Positions 18,803-27,758 of a stretch of DNA of 64,000 nucleotides are shown piece after piece. Each line of letters begins with the position of its first letter. Positions within the stretch are counted from its first letter, which is position 1. Both the position numbers and the translations under genes were made by a program. Source of the stretch: Lachnospiraceae bacterium. Its GTDB lineage: Bacteria; Bacillota; Clostridia; Lachnospirales; Lachnospiraceae. The notes under the pieces are model-generated. The model made no database searches. It was not told where the DNA came from and saw only the letters and a list, made by a program, of their open reading frames with translations. Location of the stretch: assembly GCA_017621815.1 (NCBI GenBank), contig JAGASK010000033.1, forward strand, positions 24,700-88,699, in the 5' to 3' direction.

Positions 18803-21800
18803 CTATGCGGCTTTCGCTTTAACTAAATTCTTATCCCGCTTAAAGAACAATACCAGTGAAATACATGCCATTCCAATGGCTAAAAACCATTTAGGATGTA
18901 TGGGGTCACCTGTTTTAGGAGTAGCATCTATTGTGCCCGCCGTTAAATTGGCTGTATCCACATAAATTACATAAGGTGAAAAATGGGAAGCCGTAAAATT
19001 AATACATGGAACACCGTCAACTGTTGTAAATCTTGTGTTCAAATCCTCTAATGCTCCGTTTACCACTGCAGCAGCCCTGTTATTGCCTGCATACTGCACT
19101 AAATCATCAGGGAGCGGAATCGTAATATTCACGGAAAGTCCTGTTGTATCCGCAATCTTCGTTCTTCCGGTAGAATCATACAGGCTAATATCCATAGGCA
19201 GGTATTTAATTCTGCTTATATCACCGTATCTTGCCTGCAATGCCGCAATTACTGCATCCGTTGCAGCCTGGTCTTCAGTTATCTTTACAACAAAGTTATC
19301 CGTTGCACCGCTTACAGTTGCACCTGCAAGACCTGTATTGGATATTCCGGGCTTCGTAATCTCTACTGTGGTACCGGAATTATTACTTCCTCCAGTATTT
19401 CCATTGCCGCCTGTATTTCCGGCAGTTCCGGTCTGGGCTGCAGTTGTTCCGCTACCTGTTTTGTAAGTTGCGGTAATAGCAACATTGGCTGCCGGCATTG
19501 TAAATGTAGTGGAAGAAGCCTCTGCATTTGCAAATCCTACACCTGCCGTGGACGTAGTCCATTTATCAAAATTCTGGCCCGTTCCCATATAATAGGCATT
19601 AATTGCAACAATACTGCCTGCTGCATAGCTTCCGCTTCCGCTTCCTCCTGAAACGGATACGGTATATTTCCTCGTCTCTGGCTCTCTGTAAATAATCTGA
19701 GGAGTCGGTGAAGCTGTGGATGATGCCCCGCCATTATTATTGTTGTTATTGTTGTTATTATTGTTATTGCCGTTATTTCCTGAAGGTGCTGGAGATGGAG
19801 ATACAGCTGACACAGGTACAAATTGTGCGTATATATCCAAATCCTTCGTTACATTATTCCAGGTTACCGGCTTCCAGCCTTCAAACGTGTATCCTGTCCT
19901 TGTAGGATGAACCGGTTCCACTGCGCTTTCACCTGATGATACCTTTTGAACACTGATAACCGTATCATCATAATTATAGAAGGTTACCGTAAATTTAGTA
20001 TCATCAGAGTCAATCTTTTCATATTCTGCATAAACAGTTGTATCTTTTGTAATATTGTCATAAGCAGGACGCCAGCCTTTAAAAATATATCCGTCACGAA
20101 CCGGTGCCTGAGGCGTTCTTGCGCCTTCCCCTGCCACTACATCCTGTTCATCCAGTACAGTATCATCCCAGTCAAGGAACGTTACATGGTACAAAGTTGC
20201 CCCGATAAGCGCATATCTTGCATATACGTCCGTATCTCTGGATATGCCTGTATAATTTGACCAGCCGGTAAAATTATATCCATCATGAACCGGTGCTTCC
20301 GGAGGCACTGCATCCTCACCATCCACTACATCCTGTGTATCAATCAGAACAGGATTATCCTCATCCAGCAAATCATCCCAGAAATAAACCTTATGGGTAA
20401 TAATCGGCCTGTAATAAGTTGGATTTATATAGTAGTAATTGTCCGCATAAGTATCTGCGGCATTTCCTTCGGTACAATAGAAGGTAATAGTACTGTGTCC
20501 CGAAGTCCTATTCTGAATTTCCGCTCTTCCTTCACTGTCTACCACAATTTCTTTAACGGTTTTTATCGGAATATTATTACTGTTAGACACTACCACATCT
20601 TCTTCTTTTACATTTCCGAAGGCATCCGTTTCAATCAATGTAACGCTGGAAGGTATTTCCATATAAGAAACCTTACTGTTCCAGAAAGCCCCCTGTTTAA
20701 TGCTTTTAGCAGTTTCAGGAAGAAGAACGCTGTAAAGGCGGTCTGTCTGCGCAAAGCACTGCTCCGGAATAGATGAAATTGCAGAAGAAGTAAGGTCAAC
20801 GCTTCCGATTCCGTCACAGTCCTTAAATGCTTCCTGCGCAATTTCCGTTATGCCTGCCAGTTCCTCCGGTCCAACTTTGGTATTTCCCGATGTTTCACCG
20901 CGGGCTTCCAGACATTCCACAAGCTTTGTTTTTACCCCGTCAGTTACTCCATATATAACCATATCTTCACAGACAAAGTTGGGATTCCCGTCAAAATTTA
21001 CACTTGTAAGTTTATCGCAGCCTGCAAAAGGCCTGATACCCAGCTCGGTTACGGTAGATGCCACATTTACGTTCTGAAGCTCTGTACAGTTCTTAAATGC
21101 ATAATCATCAATCTTGCTTCCACCGGACATATAAAATCCACTCAAGGCCGTACAGCCTGAGAATGTATAAGGGTCAACCGTATCTACCGTATTCATGGTG
21201 ATGGATTGGATATCCTTATTAGCACTTACCGGTTTCTGTGTTGCTCCGTCATCTCCTTCACCCGGAACACTCTCATATATTTGTTCATTGTCACTGTTAA
21301 CACCGGAGAAAATACCCTCCGCAATGGCCTCTATCCCAGCAGGAAGATTAATATTCAAAGCCGAATTAATAATGTCCATCTCATTTTGCGTGGGCTGTCC
21401 GCCGGTTCCTGCCAGATAAGCTTCGTAAGACTGCACCGCTTTTGAAGCAGCCGTCACATACTCATTTGTCATGTAAGGATATGATTCTTTTGTATATTTA
21501 CCCAAATCATCATATCTGGGGTAATCTGTCAATTCATTTTTATCCGTATCAGGATTGTATTTTACCGTAAGATTACTGGGCCATCCGCTGTAATATGTAA
21601 TGTATGTTCTCGGCTGTGAACCCACATTTATTGTATTGTGGGGATTCATAGCATACTGGAACGGAACGGATGTGGGCGAAACACTGCCCGTAAAGGTTAA
21701 TTCCGGTACTTCCGCCACACTCTTATTCGGACACTGGGTATTATGGAAAGCAACATCCTGAGTATTAAATGCATTTTCCTGTATTACCAGTTTCGGATTT

Positions 21801-24800
21801 TCCGGCTGTCCAAAAATAACGTCTTTTAAGTTATGGCATCCCTTAAATGCATTGCTCTCAATTAATTTTACGGTTGCCGGAATATGAATTTTCCTCAGGA
21901 AACAATTATTCTGGAATCCTGTTGAAGAAATTGTTTCAATTCCATATGCACCGATATTGGACGGAATTTCTATTTCTCCGCACTTAGGGTCAATCTGCAT
22001 CTCTATCAGCTGATTCTGAGAGTTTACAATAAAGGTTGCCTCATGAGGTCCGTCATTTTCTGTTTCCGGACACAGTACCACCTTTTCAAATTTATCCTGT
22101 CCTAAATACTTAAAAGCAGCTGAATGGGCTTTTGCCGTATTATGAATTTCGGAAATCTCCGGTCCTTCAAAATAAAAGATACTGGGAACTGACTTTATAA
22201 ATTCTTCAATATCGCAGCCCGTTTTATCTTTATCATAGTTACTGAACTTATCATGGTTTGATTCATCTGTTCCGCTGTCTATAATATCCAGAGTGGAATT
22301 TTGAATCTTTATATACTGCAGGGAGGTACATCCGTTAAAATAAGAAACAGGTATCTTACCCTCTTCAGCATCTCTTATATCTTTCCAGTCACTTCCGAGC
22401 GGATATGACTGGGTAAAATTGTCAGGAAATGTTATTGACGTTAAATTGGTACAATTTTCAAAGGCCTTATATCCAATAATGCTGAGCAGTACTTTTGCCC
22501 CACCTCCGCACAGATCAATTGACTGCAGCCCGTCACAGCCCTGGAAACAATAATCACCGATTGCCTCCACATTAACAGGAATTACAAGGCTGGTTAAACT
22601 ACGACAGTTCATAAAGGCATCTTTTCCGATTGTCTTAATTGCCGAATGCAGCTTCATATTACATTGAAGCATATTAACACAATTACCAAATGCTCCATTT
22701 CCCACTGTACTTAAACCATTACCTAAAGTTACGCTGTTAATACCACTGCATCCATAAAATGCATAATCGCCTACACCGAGAAGATTGTCTCCGATTATAA
22801 GGTTTACAATCTGTCCCTTGCCTGCAAAAACTCCGTTTTCGGGATTTGCGCTGGTAACTTCGCCCGCTACTCTCCATTCACCGTCATTTCCTATAAGATA
22901 CTGTCTTCCGATATACTGAACCTTTGCATCATGTATTCTCTGATTATCTTCAGTCGTTGCACGGGTAAAATACTGTGTCTGGGTAGGGTCATCCTGCACC
23001 TTGGGCGTAGAGGTTGGTGATGCTGTCGGCTCCGGTGTTGCCTGCACATCACTATATTCCGCTGTTATTGTCACATTCCATGCAGGCATAGTGAAAGTTG
23101 TAATAGCAGCTACTTCATTTGCAATCTGAAGACTGTTATTATTAGCTGTCCATTTACTGAAGATTTTTCCCTCTGGTTCATCCGCTGTAATCGTCACAGT
23201 ACCGCCTTCTTCACATTCCTCCTTGTCTGGGGTTCCGCCTTTAACGGTAATTGTATATTTCGTTGTCTGTACCTGCTCATAGAGCGCAGTTACCTCCACA
23301 TTTTCACCCGGCATAGTGAAGGTTGTTTCTTCCGCCTTGGAATTCGTCAATGTAACCTTATCCGTTCCGACCGTTACCTTCCATTCCTTAAACTGCTCAC
23401 CGGGCTGCGGTGTATCAGCTGTAATTGTTACTTTATCATTTTCTGCATATTCCGTCTTATCTGCTTTTCCATTTGTAACAGTAACTGTATACGTCACTGC
23501 CTGAACCGTAGCATATCTCGGCACCGCTGTTACCGCACATTCAGGCATGTTAAATTGAATCGTCCTTTGCTTTAATACATCTTCCGAAAGAGAAATGCCG
23601 GTTACTTCCCATTTTACAAAACTTTTTCCATCTTTCGTCTCATCTGCAGTAAGGCTGACCTGGTCTCCTGCTTTTTTCTCTCCACTATCTGCTCCAGAAC
23701 CATCATCACCCACGGACAGTGCATACAATATCTGCGTTTCCAGTTCTGCACCGCATACTGTACACACTTTATGCTGTCCGGAAGCTGCTTCTGTCGGCAG
23801 TTTATCCTCAGGAATATCCTCCCAATCGCCTTCCGCATGGGAGTCATAACCATACTTATCTTTATTATCTGTCTTATCACAGCCTGCATTTTTACATTCA
23901 TGCCAATGATATGTATCATCATACTTCCATTCCGTACCCCATTCATGGATATGGGTGCCTGCATCGCTGCCATCGCCTGCATCGTCACCTGTGTCTTCAG
24001 TTTGCCCGCTTATACCTCCGTTGATATTGGTATCGCCATCGCCGGTACTCTCCGCACCAGACTGTATTGTTTCGACGCTGACATTCTGTACCTCATTATT
24101 TGTCATAATTGTCTCGTCATTCAATACCTCTATTGTTTCCGTTTCATACGGAATCTGAATAGAAGATGTGGAAGGTCCTGATGAAGGTCCATTCCAATAG
24201 TACAGTTCATTGTCCGCCATGCTGCCCCATTCGCTATAGCTGTCATAATAGCACGGGAAATACTGGTCTATCATTACAGGAACAACCGCATACGTTTTCT
24301 CCACTTCAGTCGGCTGTCCATCAACAGTTTCTGTTTCCATTCTGACATATTCATAAGTCACTCCGTCATCCTTCAGCCTTAAATGACTGTCATACTGTGT
24401 AATAGTCTCATCACCCAAAATCGTAGGCACTGTAAAAAGCAGATGACCGCTCGCGTTCGTCTGCTGTACCTGCTTTTTATAATAAAGGAATTTATCATTT
24501 CTGCTGATGGCAACATATCCTGTGCTCGTGGTATTAGCAGTATATTTCCTATATGCATCAACAGTCTCAGGAATCTCCAGCTTTCCATCATCCGGCAGAT
24601 TGGTAACATTGGAGCCTAAAATAACCGCTACCTCATCCCTGGCCGTTGAACTGGGCTTAACAAAAGCAAACTGAAACATACCGTCCCCGGTAGTATAAAT
24701 CACTTCATCTGACCCCACATAAGGAATTGTACTCTGCCAGGATGCCGGAGCCTCCTTGCCGCCGATAGTTTCATAAGCCGTCATATTCTTATCAGTGTAA

Positions 24801-24964
24801 TTGACAACTGCAACTCTTTGGGGCGCTTCTTCTATATTAGCACTTACATCCGGTACCGGAACAGCCGCTACTACAATTGCTGATGCCATAAACAAAGCGC
24901 CTACCGTCTTACGGGCTTGTCTTCTTAACTTTCTGTTCTTTTTCTTAGTTACACCCTTTGTCAT
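18803..24964 (-). CDS. Giant BspA/InlB-repeat surface protein (2053 aa) with C-terminal sorting signal
   Basis: A signal peptide (about 1-43) leads to a novel N-terminal region (about 45-330), then a His/Cys-rich stretch (about 340-410, with CKNAGCDK and CTVCGAE) that could bind metal. Three divergent InlB-type repeats ending in TTFTMP (about 415-650) are followed by a long LRR_5 array (about 690-1530) and three Listeria-Bacteroides repeats with DGYNFTGW-like cores (about 1570-1740). A poly-Asn linker and a fourth divergent repeat come next. The C-terminal domain (ISLYDSTG, FTASHFSPYVIY) ends in TPKTGD-P-IHPKWFLA, a membrane helix and a basic tail. The last 200 residues resemble those of the downstream LRR protein. 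It is probably a sortase substrate projecting from the wall. Confidence 0.9.
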   Translation of the reverse strand: MTKGVTKKKNRKLRRQARKTVGALFMASAIVVAAVPVPDVSANIEEAPQRVAVVNYTDKNMTAYETIGGKEAPASWQSTIPYVGSDEVIYTTGDGMFQFAFVKPSSTARDEVAVILGSNVTNLPDDGKLEIPETVDAYRKYTANTTSTGYVAISRNDKFLYYKKQVQQTNASGHLLFTVPTILGDETITQYDSHLRLKDDGVTYEYVRMETETVDGQPTEVEKTYAVVPVMIDQYFPCYYDSYSEWGSMADNELYYWNGPSSGPSTSSIQIPYETETIEVLNDETIMTNNEVQNVSVETIQSGAESTGDGDTNINGGISGQTEDTGDDAGDGSDAGTHIHEWGTEWKYDDTYHWHECKNAGCDKTDNKDKYGYDSHAEGDWEDIPEDKLPTEAASGQHKVCTVCGAELETQILYALSVGDDGSGADSGEKKAGDQVSLTADETKDGKSFVKWEVTGISLSEDVLKQRTIQFNMPECAVTAVPRYATVQAVTYTVTVTNGKADKTEYAENDKVTITADTPQPGEQFKEWKVTVGTDKVTLTNSKAEETTFTMPGENVEVTALYEQVQTTKYTITVKGGTPDKEECEEGGTVTITADEPEGKIFSKWTANNNSLQIANEVAAITTFTMPAWNVTITAEYSDVQATPEPTASPTSTPKVQDDPTQTQYFTRATTEDNQRIHDAKVQYIGRQYLIGNDGEWRVAGEVTSANPENGVFAGKGQIVNLIIGDNLLGVGDYAFYGCSGINSVTLGNGLSTVGNGAFGNCVNMLQCNMKLHSAIKTIGKDAFMNCRSLTSLVIPVNVEAIGDYCFQGCDGLQSIDLCGGGAKVLLSIIGYKAFENCTNLTSITFPDNFTQSYPLGSDWKDIRDAEEGKIPVSYFNGCTSLQYIKIQNSTLDIIDSGTDESNHDKFSNYDKDKTGCDIEEFIKSVPSIFYFEGPEISEIHNTAKAHSAAFKYLGQDKFEKVVLCPETENDGPHEATFIVNSQNQLIEMQIDPKCGEIEIPSNIGAYGIETISSTGFQNNCFLRKIHIPATVKLIESNAFKGCHNLKDVIFGQPENPKLVIQENAFNTQDVAFHNTQCPNKSVAEVPELTFTGSVSPTSVPFQYAMNPHNTINVGSQPRTYITYYSGWPSNLTVKYNPDTDKNELTDYPRYDDLGKYTKESYPYMTNEYVTAASKAVQSYEAYLAGTGGQPTQNEMDIINSALNINLPAGIEAIAEGIFSGVNSDNEQIYESVPGEGDDGATQKPVSANKDIQSITMNTVDTVDPYTFSGCTALSGFYMSGGSKIDDYAFKNCTELQNVNVASTVTELGIRPFAGCDKLTSVNFDGNPNFVCEDMVIYGVTDGVKTKLVECLEARGETSGNTKVGPEELAGITEIAQEAFKDCDGIGSVDLTSSAISSIPEQCFAQTDRLYSVLLPETAKSIKQGAFWNSKVSYMEIPSSVTLIETDAFGNVKEEDVVVSNSNNIPIKTVKEIVVDSEGRAEIQNRTSGHSTITFYCTEGNAADTYADNYYYINPTYYRPIITHKVYFWDDLLDEDNPVLIDTQDVVDGEDAVPPEAPVHDGYNFTGWSNYTGISRDTDVYARYALIGATLYHVTFLDWDDTVLDEQDVVAGEGARTPQAPVRDGYIFKGWRPAYDNITKDTTVYAEYEKIDSDDTKFTVTFYNYDDTVISVQKVSSGESAVEPVHPTRTGYTFEGWKPVTWNNVTKDLDIYAQFVPVSAVSPSPAPSGNNGNNNNNNNNNNNNGGASSTASPTPQIIYREPETRKYTVSVSGGSGSGSYAAGSIVAINAYYMGTGQNFDKWTTSTAGVGFANAEASSTTFTMPAANVAITATYKTGSGTTAAQTGTAGNTGGNGNTGGSNNSGTTVEITKPGISNTGLAGATVSGATDNFVVKITEDQAATDAVIAALQARYGDISRIKYLPMDISLYDSTGRTKIADTTGLSVNITIPLPDDLVQYAGNNRAAAVVNGALEDLNTRFTTVDGVPCINFTASHFSPYVIYVDTANLTAGTIDATPKTGDPIHPKWFLAIGMACISLVLFFKRDKNLVKAKAA
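19728..19782. repeat. Trinucleotide (ATT/GTT) tract encoding poly-Asn
   Basis: On the plus strand the tract alternates ATT and GTT triplets, giving a run of about 12 Asn in the 2053-residue surface protein. Slippage would change linker length without breaking the frame. Confidence 0.8.
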
Positions 24965-24986
24965 TATTATTACTCCTTCTTGGATT

Positions 24987-26186
24987 CTAAATCCTTTTAG
25001 CTACCACAACAAACCTTCCGTCCGTCTGGGAACTGTCACAGGTGGACAAAGTCAACAGGCTGTCTCCGTAGCTGGCGGTTACTCCTGTATAATACAGGCT
25101 TAAAATCGACATTTCATTCATATAATAATTAAATTCCTCTTCCGAATTCGCATTAATAAATTGATAATATTTAAAAACAATATCGTTATCATTGTATACC
25201 TGGGAGCGGAAAACAAACATTACCTGATAGGTTGATTTTTCATATATCGTATCAAATTGAATAATTGCATGTTCTTTACCATAAGACTCTTTTGCGTACT
25301 TTTGAAGCTGCCCGAACATCTTCCCCGATTTCATATGATGTCCATACAGAATCAAATTGGTGCTTCTGGGATAAATGCTGCAATTACAATCCATAAAGAT
25401 ACTGCCGTTTTTATCATATTCCTGATTATAATTATGTTCCAGATAATAATCATTATCAGATGTCTGCATTACAGGATAATCTATATTTGTATCGTCAATT
25501 TTCAGCCATCCGATTAGCTTTTTATTTTTTTCATATAAAGTTTTATATTCATCAAGTACATCAGGCAGCTGAAAACCTGTTTTATGCAGAGAAACTTCAT
25601 TTTTACCCGGCGCTGTCGAAAGCACATCACTCCCTTTCAGAGAAGCAAGGGTTTCATAATCCATGCTTGTACGGGCGCTGAAAAAATAGTAAACTCCAAA
25701 ATATCCAAAGCACAAAACCGCAACAAGTGAAGCCAGTACCACAATCAGCTTTCTTCTTTTTTCTCTTTTCTGCAGTTCATTCAAAATCTGCCTGCGCAGT
25801 TTCGCATCATCCGCAATACCGGCCTTCTTATCCGGCACTTTTTTGGAGTTTTTTTCCCCATTTTCTTTTTTTATCTTCTTTTTTTCAGATAATTTCTTTT
25901 TCTTGCCGGCACTGCAAAACTGCCCTGCATTCTGCGGCGTAATGCCTCTCTTTTTCAGGTCTTCAACTTTTTCATATATTTCATCATCAAAATCAGTACC
26001 CACAATCGTTTCAAAACGATATGTACCGCTTTTCAATTCACTGAATAGTTCATAAAGCTGCTTGGGATTATTTAAATCTTTCTCTGTTTTGATGTGCTTT
26101 ATTTTTTCTTCATCACGCAGGGCAGCTTCATAATCTTTTCTGGTCCTAAACCGTCTTCCGGCAACCGTCAGTTCATCTGCCGTCAT
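24987..26186 (-). CDS. Class B sortase with long cytoplasmic N-terminus
   Basis: The 399-residue transpeptidase has a charged cytoplasmic region (about 1-146, with a Lys-rich stretch at 95-121), one membrane helix (about 147-169) and a class B sortase domain (about 195-399). Catalytic residues are the His of GHHM (283-284), Cys383 (TLSTCD) and Arg391 (GRFVV). The usual SrtB is about 240 residues; the extra length is all N-terminal. It lies 22 bases upstream of two large surface proteins ending in variant sorting signals, so it probably anchors them. It is first in its operon, with AAAGGAG before the ATG. Confidence 0.93.
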   Translation of the reverse strand: MTADELTVAGRRFRTRKDYEAALRDEEKIKHIKTEKDLNNPKQLYELFSELKSGTYRFETIVGTDFDDEIYEKVEDLKKRGITPQNAGQFCSAGKKKKLSEKKKIKKENGEKNSKKVPDKKAGIADDAKLRRQILNELQKREKRRKLIVVLASLVAVLCFGYFGVYYFFSARTSMDYETLASLKGSDVLSTAPGKNEVSLHKTGFQLPDVLDEYKTLYEKNKKLIGWLKIDDTNIDYPVMQTSDNDYYLEHNYNQEYDKNGSIFMDCNCSIYPRSTNLILYGHHMKSGKMFGQLQKYAKESYGKEHAIIQFDTIYEKSTYQVMFVFRSQVYNDNDIVFKYYQFINANSEEEFNYYMNEMSILSLYYTGVTASYGDSLLTLSTCDSSQTDGRFVVVAKRI

Positions 26187-26219
26187 GGCGCACTTTCTCC
26201 TTTATGACATATATAATTT

Positions 26220-26247
26220 ATTTTACTATATATTGAAATTTATTCAA
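26220..26247 (-). promoter_or_regulatory. Promoter of the sortase-LRR operon
   Basis: On the minus strand, TTGAAT (26242-26247), 16 bases, then TAAAAT (26220-26225), about 35 bases before the sortase ATG. Confidence 0.6.
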
Positions 26248-26312
26248 GCTTTTGCCAAGATATTGTGCGAAAAAATTTTTATAAAATGAGGAAACACATA
26301 CAAGCCATAGTA

Positions 26313-26321
26313 CATATGATA
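26313..26321 (+). promoter_or_regulatory. Possible sporulation-sigma -10 element before the Cys-rich gene
   Basis: CATATGATA fits the CATAnnnTA -10 pattern of sigma-E/sigma-K promoters, with an AAAC about 17 bases upstream, a possible sigma-K -35. No good sigma-A promoter is visible for this gene. The match is short and could arise by chance. Confidence 0.3.
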
Positions 26322-26354
26322 AACCATAAATAAAAACCTTTTGGAGGCAATACA

Positions 26355-26603
26355 ATGAGTGATTTAACAGCTACAGGATGCGGATGCGGAACATCTCCCT
26401 CTTCCAACAACGGATGCGGATGTGGATGTAACAACTCCTTTATTTGGATCATCATCTTACTTTTCTTCTGCGGCGGATGCGGCAACAACAGCGGTTTCTT
26501 AGGCAGCAACTCTGACTGCGGATGCGGATGTGGATGTGACAGCATTATCATCATCCTGTTACTTCTTTTCTGCTGTGGCGGTAACGGCTCCTGCGGATGC
26601 TAA
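26355..26603 (+). CDS. Cys/Gly-rich mini-protein with two hydrophobic segments
   Basis: The 82-residue protein contains 15 cysteines, nearly all in Gly-Cys runs (GCGCG, DCGCGCGCD), and two strongly hydrophobic segments (IWIIILLFF and SIIIILLLLF), each followed by a Cys-Gly-Gly. It reads as two copies of one module: Gly-Cys run, hydrophobic stretch, CGG. GGAGG lies 8 bases upstream, so the gene is real despite its odd composition. Databases hold similar Lachnospiraceae proteins labelled chorion class high-cysteine, a name based only on composition. The shape also recalls short YjcZ-like spore-coat proteins. A disulfide-linked coat or envelope component is plausible but unproven. Confidence 0.75.
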   Translation: MSDLTATGCGCGTSPSSNNGCGCGCNNSFIWIIILLFFCGGCGNNSGFLGSNSDCGCGCGCDSIIIILLLLFCCGGNGSCGC

Positions 26604-26716
26604 TACCTGATTCTTTTCATCATGTCTAATGAGAGTTCTTTAAAGAGCTCCCGCGCTGCCTGAAAAATGCTTCAAATTAACTGTTTACTATTCCGGCATG
26701 CGCATCCTTTATTTGC

Positions 26717-26756
26717 GGTTCCCGGGAAACATTGTTTTTCCCGGGAGCCTGTTTTT
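26717..26756 (+). terminator. Terminator after the Cys-rich gene
   Basis: A 13-bp stem (26717-26729 with 26737-26749, one wobble) with a C/G-rich core is followed by a T run. It lies 114 bases after the Cys-rich gene and 63 bases before the next gene. Confidence 0.8.
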
Positions 26757-26818
26757 CTGCATACGGCCGCAATTTCAAACATAAATATAACTAATCATTT
26801 CAGGATAAAGGAGCAGCC

Positions 26819-27403
26819 ATGGATTCAAATGAACAAAACAAAGTAATCGCATTTGATACTCTCTTCAGTACAAATCATATTTCAATGCTGAAGGTTATGC
26901 TGCCCTATATGGACAATCAGATGCAGAAATCTATGGCTGTTTACATTAAATTTCTTGAATTGAATTATACCATTGATTTCTACAAGCAGCATCCATTCCC
27001 CCTATGCGGCTGCATGGAAAAAGAAAACGCTCCTGATTTGCTTAAATTATGTACAGAACTGCTTCCTTATTGCACTGAAACAGAAAAAAAGCAATTGGAA
27101 CAAATCCGCGGTATATTCCAAAGTATGGAAATGTATAAAGAAATGTCAAAAACAATGGACTTGATGAAAGATTTCATGCCCGATATGAACAGCTTTTTTC
27201 AGTCAGCAGAAAACGGCAAAGCTGCTGACAACAATTTTGCTGACAGCAGTTCATCTGACAACAGCGCCTCCGGCAATGATGCATCCCCGGCTTCTTCCGG
27301 CGGCTTTAACAGTCCTGATATGATGAGCATGCTGATGAATATGCTGACACCGGAGCAAAAAGAAATGTTTAACTTATTTGGAGGTAATAATCATGACAAA
27401 TGA
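26819..27403 (+). CDS. Unknown conserved-looking protein (194 aa)
   Basis: It has no signal peptide. An N-terminal helical region (about 15-60) contains MLPYMDNQMQKSMAVYIKFLE, followed by HPFPLCGCMEKE. A helical middle (about 70-125) is rich in Met. A Ser/Asn/Asp linker (about 135-165) leads to a short amphipathic C-terminal piece (MMSMLMNMLTPEQKEMFNLF). A good AAAGGAG site precedes the ATG. The last 11 bases overlap the next gene, which carries its own GGAGG site inside this one, so the two are translationally coupled. I do not recognise the family. The Met-rich C-terminal helix suggests a protein-binding motif. Confidence 0.75.
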   Translation: MDSNEQNKVIAFDTLFSTNHISMLKVMLPYMDNQMQKSMAVYIKFLELNYTIDFYKQHPFPLCGCMEKENAPDLLKLCTELLPYCTETEKKQLEQIRGIFQSMEMYKEMSKTMDLMKDFMPDMNSFFQSAENGKAADNNFADSSSSDNSASGNDASPASSGGFNSPDMMSMLMNMLTPEQKEMFNLFGGNNHDK

Positions 27404-27665
27404 ATGGATGAAGGATGAATCCTTAAAAGATATTGATGCCTATAAGCTTGAGTTTTTACAGGCACTTGTCTTTGAAAGCAGTAATTTGAAAAAAGAACAG
27501 CTGCTTCCCTTTTTTATGGCAGTTGCCAAGCGTGGACAGGAAAAAAATGTTACTTTTTCCGATGCGGAAATGGAAGCAATTATTAATGTTTTAAAAAAAC
27601 ATGCCACCCCCGAAGAAATTGGTAAAATGGAGAAAATACTGGCAATGCGCGCTAAAAGCAGATAA
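27393..27665 (+). CDS. Unknown small helical protein (90 aa)
   Basis: I choose the ATG at 27393 (MTNEWMKDES), 8 bases after GGAGG; the in-frame ATG 15 bases upstream overlaps that site. The protein is all-helical by composition, with LLPFFMAVAKRGQEKNVTFSDAE in the middle and a basic C-terminus. It overlaps the end of the 194-residue gene and is followed by a strong terminator. The two probably act together. Its function is unknown. Confidence 0.75.
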   Translation: MTNEWMKDESLKDIDAYKLEFLQALVFESSNLKKEQLLPFFMAVAKRGQEKNVTFSDAEMEAIINVLKKHATPEEIGKMEKILAMRAKSR

Positions 27666-27675
27666 TGCATCCCTG

Positions 27676-27724
27676 AAAAGAGAAGTGTACATATCCTGCA
27701 ACCGGAATGTACACTTCTCTTTTT
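27676..27724. terminator. Bidirectional terminator between the unknown pair and leuS
   Basis: A long perfect stem (27676-27692 with about 27708-27724) is bounded by A-run and T-run. It serves the rightward gene pair and the convergent leuS. Confidence 0.88.
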
Positions 27725-27758
27725 CTTCACACTGCATACTTAAAATGCAGCAGCTTGT

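Noticed and set aside
23719-24181. Long rightward frames opposite the giant surface gene
   Set aside because: Composition is that of antisense shadows, and the surface protein has coherent repeats on the other strand.
26355-26603. Reading the Cys-rich frame as an artefact of a GGATGC repeat (and its minus-strand His/Pro-rich counterpart as a gene)
   Set aside because: The plus-strand frame has GGAGG at good spacing and a modular design; the opposite frame has no start signal and a His/Pro repeat typical of antisense.
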